From Sporodiniella umbellata (taxonomy: Eukaryota; Mucoromycota; Mucoromycetes; Mucorales; Rhizopodaceae), in contig JAIXMR010000095.1 of NCBI GenBank assembly GCA_025677835.1, positions 1 through 64,000 on the forward strand: DNA of 64,000 bases, given 5' to 3'. The translations under genes were made by a program, and so were the position numbers. How positions within the stretch are numbered: position 1 is the first letter of the stretch; each line of letters starts with the position of its first letter. Below, in pieces: positions 1-13,171 of the stretch. The notes beneath the pieces are model-generated. The model was not told the DNA's origin, did not search any database, and saw only the letters and a program-made list of their open reading frames with translations.

Positions 1-1778
<1,778 letters not shown>

Positions 1779-2072
1779 ATAGCATGACTACTGTTTTTAT
1801 AGAAAAAAAAAAAAAAAAAAAAAAAGTAACCTAGTAAAATAAAAAAAACAGAAATTCAAAAAGAGAAAGTAAAGTTTAAAAACATGTTTTTTTTTTTTTT
1901 TTTTAAATTCTTATTGAAATATAAACAAAACAAAAAAAAAAAAAACCATCTATTTATATATAATCTATATACAATCATGAAGAAGAAAAAAAAAAAAAAG
2001 AAAAGAATAAAAAGAGGTGAAAGATAAGGGAGAAGGGGGGGGGGAATACAAAAATAGATAAAATCAAAAAGA
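1779..2072. other. Convergent 3' intergenic spacer rich in poly(A)/poly(T)
   Basis: This spacer lies between the stop of the DED1 gene and the stop of the minus-strand transporter gene. It contains several A or T homopolymers of 10-24 nt and a G run near 2034-2043. It probably holds both 3' UTRs and poly(A) sites. No gene is seen. Confidence 0.6.
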
Positions 2073-3329
2073 TTACTGGTAGGCAGCCATGAGTTCTTGG
2101 ATGGCTTCTTTTGTGCCAAAGATAAGGCCGACGATACCCAAGATGACGGTAAACACACACCAGATGAGCTGATAGAAAGGCTTGTTACGGATGCCAGTTA
2201 ATTTGAGGTAGAAAGCGACTGGAAAGATAAAGATCAATGCACAGTTAGCAAATGCGCCCATCAAGGACATCAATGCACCAAAATGAGGCACGACACAGGC
2301 AATCAAGCCAACGACACACATGATGACGATACGCATGATGGCACGCATTACGAATTCCTTGACGCGACCGAAACGTTCTGTGGTGACATCAAACATCTCT
2401 TCGAGATCGAGAGAAAAAGAGGTGATCAAGATAGGGGCGGCCATAAGGACATGAAGTGTGATGATTACGATAGCCACGGTCTGAGCAGCACCGGCAGGGA
2501 TAGAGTTGTAGACTGGACTGAGAACGGTATCGCCATAGACAAGGTAACCGGTCACGGCTGTGACGATATAGAGTACGGCACATGTGCTGAGACCGCCTGC
2601 GATGACTTTGGGCCAGTCTCTAGGTTGTTTCATGGATGCTTCGACGTGAGGGTAGATGACATTACCGCCGAAACTGAATGAGATTGTACTGAGAGCGATA
2701 GGAAACATTTCCCAGATGACAGCGTCGTGGTGCACGTCGAGATGGTTGGGGCGGTCGATGGCAGAACAGATCAAGACAATGATTACCACCACCAAGGTCG
2801 CCAGGGCGCCAAAGGCACTCATCCAAGCCACTTCCTTCATGGACTTGATCAGGATATAGGGGATAGCGATGATGACGCAGCAGATGATAGTCCAGGGCAC
2901 ATGGCCGATCTCACCCACTGTGCCTTTGCAGAGCTGGTTCAGATTGGTGCCGGCCAAGACCATATAAAGCACCGGCACACCAAGCACCATCCAGGTATTG
3001 AAAAAGAAAGTCACCCAGCCTCCGACAGCGCCAAAAGCGGCTGTGGCTACATCTTTGTAGGTATTCAGGCGGGTTCTTCCGTTCGCGTACAGACAGCGTA
3101 CTAGAATCACGCCAGTATAAATCGACATGGCCCAGGATAAAAAGATGACAAACAAGCCGATCCAGCCGCCTTGTTGAAGTGCTTGGGGAAGACCGAGGGT
3201 GCCTGAACCAGCCACCACGCACACCACGTTAAAGTAAGCAAGCTTTGACGACCCTGCATGTTCTCGGTTACAATCCATCAAATGAGGTTGGTCGCTTTCA
3301 TCATCGTACACTACATCAAAACTGTCAGT

Positions 3330-3373
<44 letters not shown>

Positions 3374-3464
3374 TGAGTCATGTTGTATCCATACCTGTGC
3401 CAGCATCCTCTGTCTGTGTTTTTTCTATTGTTTTTGCAGTTGGTTTTTCTTCGTGAATAGACAT
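2073..3464 (-). CDS. AVT-type vacuolar amino acid transporter (Aa_trans family)
   Basis: Membrane transporter of the amino acid/auxin permease family (PF01490), resembling fungal AVT proteins that move amino acids across the vacuolar membrane. Model: complement(join(2073..3310, 3395..3464)). Exon 1 starts at the ATG at 3464 and encodes a short hydrophilic head; donor GTATGG follows at 3394. The intron (3311-3394) contains a roughly 38-nt homopolymer and a CTGAC branch-like site, and ends in GATGTAG. The join restores the frame as V-Y-D-D-E. Exon 2 alone has no ATG near its 5' end, so exon 1 is needed. The product is about 435 aa with around 11 hydrophobic segments. The first carries GSGTLGLPQAL, characteristic of the family, and the middle has SFSFGGNVIYPHVE. 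Substrate and membrane cannot be told from sequence. Confidence 0.88.
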
Positions 3465-4968
3465 TGAAGGTGTAGTTGAAGGCTTTTCTTTTTATTATTT
3501 CTTTTTCGTAGATTTTTCGTTATTTTTGTAAATCAAAATATAATCAATAGGGAAAAAAGCCGTTTAATTAACTTAATTTTTTAATTCTCGTTGTCTTTTT
3601 TATACCCAAAAAAAAAAAAAAAAAAAAAAAAAGTGTGGGATCCAATAGAATGCTTTCCCTTCTCAAGGTCACCTGGTCTGCTTTTTACCACTGTCAGGTC
3701 CATAGAAATAGTTGGGTCTATCCCTACAACCATTGGTCAGATACCGAGATTGGAGCGCCTCCATGGAGATTGCCTTTTCTCACGACCGTTTTCTTCCAAC
3801 CTTGAACTGGGTCCCAACACTTCTTTGCCATGATATAAGCATGCGTCCTCTTAGTGTCCTCCCCCTCCCCCCTGCAGCTCGCTCTATCTCTTCCTCCGGG
3901 ACTTGTTCAGTATTTTGGGCAAAAACACGGGCTTTGAATGCGTGTGTGTGTAACAAGGCCTCTTGGCTGTATCGACAGCGTACTTTGCTATCCAACAGGA
4001 TTCTGACTGACACCTTAAGCCAAAGATAGTGTCTAGCATGCCTGTAACACATATACTTGTATGAAACCCTCAACAAAAAAAAAAAACAGCCATGACTGTC
4101 TTTGAGGGAAACTACCTACACACATCTATCCCTTTACAGAGGTTCATTTGAATTGAGCTGGCATTGTTCCCTCCCCCCCAAAAAGCTTTTATTTATCAAA
4201 GGTCCGCCCAAAGGTGATACATTCTACTCTGTTGGATCGGAATGGTTCATTTTCTTTTGCGTGAGAAATACATTTTCAGCTGATATAGCAAGTGCCTTTT
4301 GGAATCTATCGGTCTCCAAGCTTAGTCAAGTATCTGTACGACCGGCCGTACACCAATAAAGACTAGCTCGTTTCATCCCTTTCCTAATATAAAGTATTTC
4401 CTTAGTTTAGTCACTCAAGCGTTACCCCACACACTGATTACCTTTCATCCCTTTAAACGCGCTTCACCGTCGTTGGTGAACCTTTTTTTTTTTTTTTTCC
4501 GGTTTTCCTATTTTTATTTATTGATTGATGGATTTTTTTTTTTTCCCAAGACAATCAATAAATGCCTGCTGTTTTTATTCATTGATTATAAACGCCTGTT
4601 GTTTTATACAGTAAATAAACTCGAACAACTTTCTTTACTAAACAATGAGCTGATGCTAGTTGCATTCCTCATTGGTTTTTCTGCTTGTTTTTTTTTTTTT
4701 TCTCACACTTTTTACACAAGATTTGTTTATCAGTACTGCTTTTTTTTTTTTTTTTTTTTTTTTTTTGGTCACCAGGAGCAGGACAGCCAATGTAAAGATC
4801 GCTCCTAGGCAGACGTCATACGTTCTGTTTAACCAAATGTAATGCTGTGTTCATTTTCTGCTTGCAGATGGTTAATAAAGCGCAAACTTAACTCTTAAAT
4901 GTCTTTTTAGGTTTCAAAAGACTCTTGATTTTTTTTTTTTAATTATTATTATATGATGAGGATGATGA
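3465..4968. other. Intergenic region, transporter promoter and GSY 3' side
   Basis: About 1.5 kb without a gene I can support. It lies between the 5' end of the transporter gene and the 3' end of glycogen synthase, both on the minus strand. Nucleotides 3640-4080 are less AT-rich than the rest and carry short open frames on both strands, none with recognisable similarity or splice support. Homopolymer runs of 15-26 nt occur near 3608, 4480, 4690 and 4741. A small inverted repeat (TTCACC/GGTGAA) lies near 4463-4478. Confidence 0.5.
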
Positions 4969-7214
4969 TTATTTTTTGAGTGTTAATTGGCTGAAGGCTT
5001 CGATATCGCCTTCACTGAGAAGCTCTTGTTCATGTGTTTGGTCGTTTCTACGAAGGGCTGGAAACAGATAGTCTTCTTCTTCATCGTCTTCTGTGAGTAG
5101 TGAGTTGACCTGCATCCGTATACGGGGCGAGGCAGGGGCAGAGAGCGGTTTAGGTATCTTGACATGTGTTTCTGTCAGATCTTCTTCGTCATCGTCTACA
5201 AAGCTATCAGGGTAAGCTCTACGTAAAGCCAATTGACGTGCTTTGATATACTCTAGGCCCATACGCTTCCAATCCAAGAGGTCCGACAGGCGCTCTGTAC
5301 GGTTACGTTGGTTGATACGTTGGCGGCGTGTTTTCTGAACAAACTGATACATTTGATCGCACAGTTGCTGTAGGCTTTCTTCGACCGACTTCATACGACG
5401 GTCTGTCACGTAAATCCCATAATCGTCACAGTTCTCGATGTTTTCCTCCATAAAACAGCCAAAGCCAGAGAGGTTGGTGGTGATCGAAGGAACGCCCATC
5501 ACTGTACATTCTGCAGGCGTATAGCCCCAGGGTTCATAATACGACGGAAACACTCCCAAATGACAGCCGCGTACAAACTCTTCATAGTCCAGCCCGATCA
5601 GCGGGTTGTTGGCGTTCAAAAACTCGGGATGGAACACCACCTTGACTCGATCTTCCGAGTTATTGTACAGCTGCAGACGGCGTAACTGGTTCAGGACCGG
5701 ATCTTTCTCATCCTCCTGAATGTTATGCGTCACAATGGGCGGAAGCGTGGTACGCTTCAGTGCAAACACCCGGCGTTTTAGTAACACCTTGTCCGCATCT
5801 GACAAAAACTTGACAGGATCAATGTCTTCATGTCGAAGCGCGTGTTCGTAAATCACTTTGCCCATACGGTGTTGAATCTCACTGACCGTGGTATGTAACT
5901 GACGCGTCACCGCTTGACCCTTTAACGCTTCCACGTTAAACGAATGCGTCGCGGTTGGCATGATGATAAACGCAACGACCGTCATCTTGGATCCGGAAGA
6001 TTTCAATCGATGATTCAATCCTATATATAAAGCTGTCAACAGATCCTTTTCTGACGCCTGCTTACTTGACAAAGATTCCACAAACATGTCCACACCCTTG
6101 TTACGATATTCGTAACGGCCCGCAGTAAAGATATAGATCGTGTTGTCCAGATCAAAATCGTAATGCCCATAAAAGTGTCCGCGTACGAAATCGTTGATTT
6201 TCTCCTTGTTCAAAGAGTGCAAGTTTTGAAATTCGTGCATGGCTGAAAACTTGACCACGTTTAAGCCGTTGGGCAACACACCATCTGTTAGAGGGAATGG
6301 ATGAGATGGATAGAGAAGGATAGGTTTGTTCAATTTACCTGGCTTTCGTTTCAAAAGATGCTCGGATTCATAAGCAGTGATATGGGAGACGGTAGTAAAC
6401 ACGTCCGAACAATGGGCGGCGCCACGTTCGATGCAATAACGATGGTAGATGCCTCGTTTACCTGCCTCTTTATCTACATCAAAATTAGCCAGATTATTAT
6501 AGAAATCAACCGAGCCTGCACAGAGATAACGACCCAAGAGTGTAGCATGGGTGGTGAAGATTGTACAGACGTCGATATGACGTTTCTTGATCAAAGGCAC
6601 AGCAACGCCTGCCAACCACTCATGGAAATGACAAATAATAGCGGGGTCTCCGGCTGTGTTGTACTACCAAAAAAAAAAAAAAGAAGGGAGTTTGTACCGT
6701 CCTTTCCCATTTTTATTACCTTGGGTGTCAATTCACCAAAGAACCAAGCAACCAGATAACCAAAGAGAATGGCATCGTTTGTCTCTGTATCTGCCACAGG
6801 TGAAGGAATCCCAGCTGTCTGCCAAAGATCTCCTTTCCATTCATCGAGTTTATGAGCCATACTGGCCGTATCGAACAAAAGCACGTAAGGACTGCCTTCT
6901 ACCAACCAACGACCATAGAGATAACGAACACCATGAGCACTCATCACATCCAGACAGGCTTTGACCTTTTCATTGACAGGTTCACAAGCTTCGACTTCCA
7001 TCGGTGCAGATTTATAAGAAAGAGGTCCGATCAGCGTATAACGCTCGCCAAATTCTCGTACGGTCACAGGCACCTTGGTCTTGATGACTGTATAGATACC
7101 TCCCACTAAACATATCCGGTTGAGCCCCCTTCTCTGCAAAACTTATTTACCTTTATTCGCCACCTCCCATGCAATTTCAAACAAAATAGGATTATACACG
7201 TCTCTTTGTACCAT
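4969..7214 (-). CDS. GSY1: Glycogen [starch] synthase, GT3 family
   Basis: Adds glucose from UDP-glucose to the non-reducing end of glycogen in the cytosol. Model: complement(join(4969..6663, 6720..7105, 7151..7214)), 714 aa, close to yeast Gsy2 (705). Exon 1 begins at ATG 7214 and ends within EIAWEVANK; the first join recreates [11 protein letters not shown], the GT3 N-terminal signature. The second join runs from the FFGELTPK end of exon 2 to a segment leading into HFHEWLAG. Exon 3 then carries [12 protein letters not shown] and, near the C-terminal third, [12 protein letters not shown] followed by SGFGCFMEE, which includes the acceptor/nucleotide site. The tail is acidic and Ser-rich (SAPASPRIR), like the phosphorylated regulatory tail of fungal GSYs. 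Introns are 45 and 56 nt; the second contains a poly(T) tract on the coding strand just before its acceptor. Confidence 0.96.
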
Positions 7215-7431
7215 CGTATCGAATTCTTTTCAAAGAAAGAAAGAAGAAGGAAAAAGAAAAACCAAAAAAAAAAAAAAAAAAAAAAAAATAAAAAAAAATA
7301 AAAAGGAAATCTTGTTAGAATGAGCTGATAAGACGTGGTTAAATCACCGAAAGCATTGACCTGAACGCGCTGGTAGAAGCCGGGAAACTTCTTTTCCGTG
7401 AAACCACGCGTTTTGATAGAAAAAAGAAGAA

Positions 7432-7462
<31 letters not shown>

Positions 7463-7659
7463 ATGTTGAAAAGAAGAATAAACAAGTCTCCAAGTTTTTT
7501 CTTGACAATGACACTTTTCTCTTTTAATGTGAGCAAGGTTTTTTTTTTTTTTTTTTTTTTTTGGAAAAACAGGTTGGCTTGAGAACAGTTGATATACTCT
7601 ATGGAAATTCCCCAGCTTTGGGTTATTTTTTAAAGGGCCGCACAGGGTCTTTTTACGGG
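7215..7659. other. GSY promoter / APSES gene 3' spacer
   Basis: About 445 nt between two minus-strand genes. It holds poly(A) runs near 7263-7300 and 7433-7452 and a poly(T) run of about 22 nt near 7540. It must include the glycogen synthase promoter. No gene or clear regulatory motif was recognised. Confidence 0.5.
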
Positions 7660-9464
7660 TTATATCTCTTCAGTAAAAGAGGCCAAGAGGGGTTCAAGCA
7701 TGGTTTCGACATTTTCATAAGGAATATTACAACTTGTGGAGATTAGACGTTTATAGTCTTGAAATTTCTTGCCCGGTGTTTGACAGACGAGGTCAATGAG
7801 TGTTTGGATACGTTGTTTTCGCGTCTGTTTCAGGGTGGCTAGTTCTTGAAAGAGGCTTTCTTCTACAGGGTCGCCTGTGGGCGGTGTATGAACCCGTGTG
7901 AGGGATTGAATAAGACAAGCCAGGGTTTCTTTTTGACTGGCTTGGTGCCATCGACAGAGTCGGGTGTTTAAGCGTAGGGCGCGTTTGTCCGCTTCCTCAT
8001 AAGCCTCGGCATCGACGTGATGAGAAGCCAGCACGTTACGCGTCTCGACCAGCCGTTTGGTATAAAGTTCAAGCTCAAGCTTTTTTTTCTGAATTAGCGT
8101 GTCTTTTGCCATAAGATCGCTTTCATAGCTCTCTGCAAACGAGTCAAACACTTCGGAGATGGGCGGTACTACATCGTGCGTTGAGAGTCCGTGGATGACC
8201 TGCTGAAACATGGTATCCACCTTTTGTCGTAAGGCTTGGTGCACGTCAGGCTCATGACTTTCTAGCTCACTAATGTAGTCTTGTGAGGTCATCCCTTTCT
8301 CGTTGGCAATCTCTATGCTTGCACCTGCTTCGATCAATAACTTGATCAGCTTCTTGTTGCCTATACGAGCCGCAATCGTCAAGGCCGTATCGCCATAGGT
8401 GTCTTGCACATTCAAAATCGAAATCAGCTCAGATCGGTTGGCGCTCAACTGACCGATCAGGCTTTCCATATAGTAACGAGACGCATGCACCTTACCTTTG
8501 GCCCCTGCCGTAGACGCGATATGGTGAAAAACAGTCTGATCTTGTTTATCGATATTGAACAAGGTCGACTTGAGTAGCTTCAGGAGCGTATCAAAACTCT
8601 TTTCGTCAAAGTTGTTGGTGAATAACACGCTACGCATCAGTGCTGTCTGCCCCTGATAGTTGACTCGTGCCACATCAGCGCCATGCTCCGTCAGCGTCTG
8701 TACCGTCTTGATACGCGCCATCGCTGAAGCCCAATGAAGACTGGTGTGCCCTTCATCGTCGATAATCACGTTGATGTCCAGATCACGTGGCGGGTGGGTC
8801 AGCAGCGCGGGCAAGCCTTGTTTGCCAGACATAAAAAACTGGAGTAGTTTCTGGCTATAACTCTTCTCGCGTGAATCGTATTCTTTCTCCTCTATCGCTA
8901 CCTCCACCTCTTCCTTCTTTTTCACCACCGGCTTCTTCTCTTTGCGTGGCCGCTTGACCGGTTCGCTGCTCACAATCGAATCCGTGTCTGACACTTCCTC
9001 TTTCTTGGCTCGCTTACGTACAGGTCGTGGCTCACGTGCTTTTTTGGCGCGTGGGGTGGTGGTATGTTTGGGTGCCGTAGGTGGACTGTGGTCGCCTTGA
9101 ACAAACTCGAGAATCGCATGGAGAATGTTATCTACCTTGTACAGCTCGGCTAGTTCTTTGCCTCGTTCAAAAGGAACCCAAGTGCCTGCCTGCCAATCAG
9201 TCGCTCATTCTCTCACTACACACCAGTCTCTCATTTACCTTGGTATTTTCCATACCCGCCTTGCACTTTCTCATGATGACCTGTTTGCACTTCTCTCTCT
9301 AATATACGTGTACGATGGGGTTTATCAAAACCAGCAACTTTTAGTATTTGCGTTGCATTCAAATACGAATCGGATTTGCGTCGCATCACTGCAATCCCTT
9401 TACAGAGCATTTCGTATACAGGAACTCCAGAATAAGTCGCTTGGAATATTTGTGCTGTCGACAT
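7660..9464 (-). CDS. MBP1: APSES/KilA-N cell-cycle transcription factor with ankyrin repeats (MBP1/SWI4-like)
   Basis: DNA-binding subunit of an MBF/SBF-type complex controlling G1/S genes. Model: complement(join(7660..9185, 9239..9464)), 583 aa. Exon 1 (ATG 9464) encodes an APSES start with [24 protein letters not shown] and [11 protein letters not shown]. The 53-nt intron is removed to give [16 protein letters not shown], exactly where MBP1 homologues continue. After the domain come basic clusters ([15 protein letters not shown] and KRPRKEKK) that may be nuclear localisation signals. Ankyrin repeats follow in the middle ([45 protein letters not shown]), then a helical coiled-coil-like C-terminus. 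It is shorter than yeast Mbp1 (833 aa). The partner Swi6-type protein is not in the window. Confidence 0.93.
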
Positions 9465-9587
9465 TGAGGAAACAAAGGGTAATAATAGTAATAAGCGTAA
9501 TAAATAAATAAATAAAGGTTACCAAAACAAAAAGAAAAACAAAATAAAAATAATGGTCAGAAAGTGTAGGGAGAGAGAGTATATATG

Positions 9588-9626
<39 letters not shown>

Positions 9627-9801
9627 ATGTATGTTTTTTTCTTTTTTTTTTTTTTTCTTAAAAAAAAAAAAGTAATTAATGCTTTTATTTCAATATCCGG
9701 ATACTGGCAATTTAAAGCCCACCCACGAAAACCCCTCTTTGTTTCCACAGTATTAGAACACTCTTTATTAACGCATGTCACAGAGAAAAAGGTTTAATAA
9801 T
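9465..9801. other. APSES gene promoter region with AT and GT microsatellites
   Basis: Spacer between the APSES gene start and the CTF8 stop. It contains a (TA)n tract around 9581-9606 followed directly by a (TG)n tract to about 9627 and homopolymers around 9635-9671. I see no gene here. Confidence 0.5.
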
Positions 9802-10216
9802 TTAAAGCGTTCTTCGTTTGGTTGTACGTGCCAAGTTTCTCAAGTTTTCCGGAACAAACAGTGCAGGCCGTTGGAAAAACACGTATTTTTCTCGTAGTAT
9901 ACAAGTCACCTGATACTCGTTTTCCATACTATCTTTGCTTTGCTGAAGGGCAGCCATGGGTTTGGCCAAAGACACCTTCTTCCCCACCAGACGTTGATTG
10001 CCTACAAAGAGCTCTGCCGAACTCTATTCTCTCTTTTTGCTCAGTCAGACCATCTTCTCATCGGATTTTATACCTTACTTGATTAAGTGAGAGATCGCCA
10101 ATTTCTACTGTTGATAGGTTCTCTGTTTCTTCAGGTGAAAACTTTCCTTGAAATTCAAGAAGGATCAACTCTTTTTTCGTACTAAAGTCGTTGCATCGAA
10201 TCACTATATTGACCAT
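9802..10216 (-). CDS. CTF8: CTF8, subunit of the alternative RFC clamp loader
   Basis: Small subunit of the Ctf18-Dcc1-Ctf8 RFC complex that loads PCNA and supports sister-chromatid cohesion. Model: complement(join(9802..10023, 10079..10216)), 119 aa. Exon 1 starts at ATG 10216 and encodes a beta-rich head with LILLEFQGKFSP and IGDLSL. Donor GTAAGG follows at 10078, and the 55-nt intron contains CTGAC near its end. Exon 2 encodes ELFVGNQRLVGKKVSLAKP, matching the family core in which a G-N/H-H-x-L-x-G-K segment is followed by L-x-K-P, and then a segment ending in R-x-K-Y-V-F, typical of the CTF8 C-terminus. The basic tail ends in TTKRRTL. Length fits the family (about 120-135 aa). Identification is from remembered family pattern, not a search. 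Confidence 0.8.
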
Positions 10217-10351
10217 GAACACACACACACACCCAAAAAAAAAAAAAAAAAAAAGGATTTAAAAAAAAAACATGTGACTTGATTTTGAACAAGTACGTCT
10301 CTCAAAAGTTGATGATTTTAAACGGACTTTGTGTAATGTGTTGTCAAGGTT

Positions 10352-10632
10352 CTATACTAAGCAGCCATGGATAGTCTGATTGGAAACCGTGACCTTCAAA
10401 AGGCTCCGTTTTCTACAAGGAACAATAAACAAGAGAAGTTGAAGTTCAACCTAAATGTAGATAACAAAGGTCGATATCTTACATTGGCTTACAATTGACG
10501 ATGGGCTTGCCTATCTCAAACTCAGCGATGTCATCGTAACTCAGCCTATCTTCTGCTCAAAACCAACGCTAGACGAATGTAACACTACAACGTTGCTATT
10601 CACGGTACCGTCATCTGTGTTCTACTTGCCAT
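10352..10632 (-). CDS. Possible small spliced ORF of unknown function
   Basis: Weak model: complement(join(10352..10412, 10483..10545, 10604..10632)), 50 aa, with ATG at 10632. The middle exon reads LSYDDIAEFEIGKPIVNCKP, which looks protein-like, and it is flanked by an AG acceptor and a GTAAGA donor. The last exon also stays open in a second frame, so the 3' join is uncertain. The region is less AT-rich than its surroundings. I recognise no family. It could instead be an untranslated part of the sirtuin promoter or a non-coding RNA. Confidence 0.18.
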
Positions 10633-10811
10633 AGTAAATCTCTGCTTGCCTTTTTTTTTTTTTTTTTTTGGTTCACAGTAACTAAAGAGTATCCTTTTCG
10701 TAGCACTTGCCTATTCTTTAAATCTCAGCAGCAGAATCAGTATTGAAACCCTTTTTCAAGCAAACTCACTTTTTAAAGCTATTTTCACTCTTTTCTTCTT
10801 CTTTTGTCATT

Positions 10812-11045
10812 ATGACACATTTCAGCCGCCCTCTGTACCAAAAAGTAGCTTCTAAAATATGGAATTCGACAATAAAGATACCCGAGCTGAAAGAAACCGT
10901 TCCTGCATTTGAATCTTCTCTCGATCCCAATGAAGTTACTCAACGATTATTTCAGATGTGCAAAGAGCATAAAGGAGGATTGTTAGTGGTGACAGGAGCA
11001 GGTAAAAAAAGAGTAGCAAAAAACCACTTTGTTTTGCTAAAAAAT

Positions 11046-11078
<33 letters not shown>

Positions 11079-11917
11079 GGCGTATCGACAGATTCTGGAA
11101 TTCCAGACTATCGAGGAGAGAAGGTAAAAAGCGTGATGAATGAGGATTAAAATTTAAAACTCTATAAAAATAAAAGGGGACTTACAAAATCAATCCAAAA
11201 TTTCGACCTGTTTTATACCAAGAACTAGCCAACAGCCAACCCTACCGTCGAAGGTATTGGTCTCGTAGTTATCTGGGTTGGCCAAAGATGTCCAATTCTT
11301 CTCCGAACGATTCTCACCGTGTTTTGGCCTCCCTAATGAATCAGGATTATGTCAAGTATCTGATCACCCAAAACGTCGATAACCTTCACGTCAAAGCCGG
11401 AACCCCGCGAGACCGCCTACTTGAGCTGCATGGAAGTCTTTACGTGGTCGAATGCATGGACTGTAAAGCCGAGATAGATCGCGTTCATTTCCAGAATCGA
11501 ATGCATGCCCGAAACTGTACCTGGAACGAACTCCTGAACCAAGAAAAGCAAGTGATCTCAGACGGCCATGTTGAGATTACCCGATCTGCTGACGATTTTG
11601 ACGTGCCTCCTTGTATGTCCTGTAACAGCAAACGAATGAAACCAAAGGTCGTATTTTTTGGCGAGGCGGTCCCGTTGCATGTGGCGCACCAGGCTCACGA
11701 ATGGGTAGAACAAGCTTCCGCCGTTCTGGTGATCGGATCCTCTCTGGCTACTTATTCTTGTTATCGTTTACTTACTACTGCTCACTTGCAAAAAAAACCC
11801 ATTGGCATTTTAACACTAGGGCCTACACGCGCAGATCTTATCACCACATGGAAAGGTCAAGTCGGATGTACGTCAGTCCTAACAGAGTTGGACAAATTAT
11901 TAAAAAATATATGCTGA
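10812..11917 (+). CDS. Sirtuin, class II / SIRT4-like NAD-dependent deacylase
   Basis: NAD-dependent protein deacylase or lipoamidase of the Sir2 family; the SIRT4-like class is usually mitochondrial. Model: join(10812..11001, 11080..11123, 11177..11917), 324 aa. The ATG at 10812 is the first in frame. The N-terminus is rich in Ser, Lys and hydrophobics and could be a targeting peptide, but this is inference. Joining exons 1 and 2 restores TGAGVSTDSGIPDYRG, the NAD-binding signature. Exon 3 adds YWSRSYLGWP, TQNVDNLH and LELHGS (catalytic His), then a four-Cys zinc site (CMDC and CMSC), FFGEAVP and VIGSSLATYS. The first intron is almost entirely a poly(A) run of about 30 nt next to the acceptor. 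The C-terminus is slightly truncated relative to animal SIRT4 but complete in frame. Confidence 0.92.
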
Positions 11918-12052
11918 TTGGACTCATTGTTTTGTTTTCTTTTCTTTTTTTTTTTTTTTTTTTGGTTTACACTCCTTTTTTTATTATTATTATTATTGTT
12001 ATTATTATTTATTTGTTTTTCTTTTTACTTTTTTTTTTTTTTTTGAATAAGC

Positions 12053-13138
12053 ATGGCAGAATCCAGGAAAGACAGACTTTTTGGTCTTGAAGAGATTCCT
12101 ACATTTCATCCTACAGCAGAAGAATTTCAGGACCCACTTCAGTATATTGATTCCCTCAAACAAGAAGGTCGAAAATATGGCATGGTTAAGATTTCTCCAC
12201 CTGCTGAATATCGACCTGATTTCGCTTTAAATACAGAGGTTAATCATTCAAGATTTGTCTTAGTGAATTGGACAAAGCAATAAAACTAAATGGTTCTTTA
12301 GGAATTTCGTTTCAAAACTCATACACAAAAAATAAACCAACTCGATACTTCTGAAAGGATTAACTTTTTGAAAAAGCTTGCACGGTATCATCGTATTCGC
12401 AGTAAGAAGGTGAAGCTACCACAACAGGTGGACAGGAAACCTATCGACCTGTATCAATTAAAGTTGACCGTCACTCGTTTGGGTGGTCACCTATTTTGTA
12501 ACGAGCATAACAAGTGGCCTGAAATCAGTATCAAGCTGGGACACGCGCCTAGACACGCTAGCGCGATGGCGAGTACGATAAAAATAACGTATATCAACGT
12601 CGTACTACCTTATGAAGTCTGGGAAGCGCAGCATAAAGATGTGGATATGTTTCAGATCGAAGGTAAGCTTTTCTTCTTTTCTCTTTTAGACTTGCTGATT
12701 CGCCAATAGAGATTGTTGAAAAGGAAGTGGACGGTAGCAAAGCATGCGAGGCATGTCTCAAAACCCAAGATGAAGCCAACATGATGCTCTGTGACGGCTG
12801 CAGTAACGGTTATCATCTCTACTGCCTTTCACCCCCTCTACGATACGTGCCTAGAACTGACTGGTTCTGTTCCAACTGTTTGGACTCTTTAAAAGATGCC
12901 TCAGAGAGTACCTCTTATACTCTAACCGAATTCGAGGATAAGGCAGATCGTTTTAAAAAAAAGTGGTTTCACACCTCAAAGATTGCAGAAGGCCAATGTG
13001 AACGCGAGTTTTGGGTACTAGTAAAATCCTCACAAAATGTAGAGGTCGAACATGGGCTTAGACTGCATGGCACTGAGCATGGAAGGTAAGAAAAGAAAGA
13101 GATAGCAAAACTGGAACTTGCCTCCTCTTCCCCCCCCT

Positions 13139-13171
<33 letters not shown>

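Noticed and set aside
3780..4076. 98-codon minus-strand frame in the transporter promoter
   Set aside because: No similarity, no splice context, and an equally long frame is open on the other strand.
10309..10378. Box C/D snoRNA-like pair (TGATGA near 10312, CTGA near 10375)
   Set aside because: The terminal stem is only about four pairs and no guide complementarity could be checked, so this is chance level.
10743..10811. Upstream extension of the sirtuin frame
   Set aside because: It begins with TTG; the first ATG at 10812 gives a normal family N-terminus.
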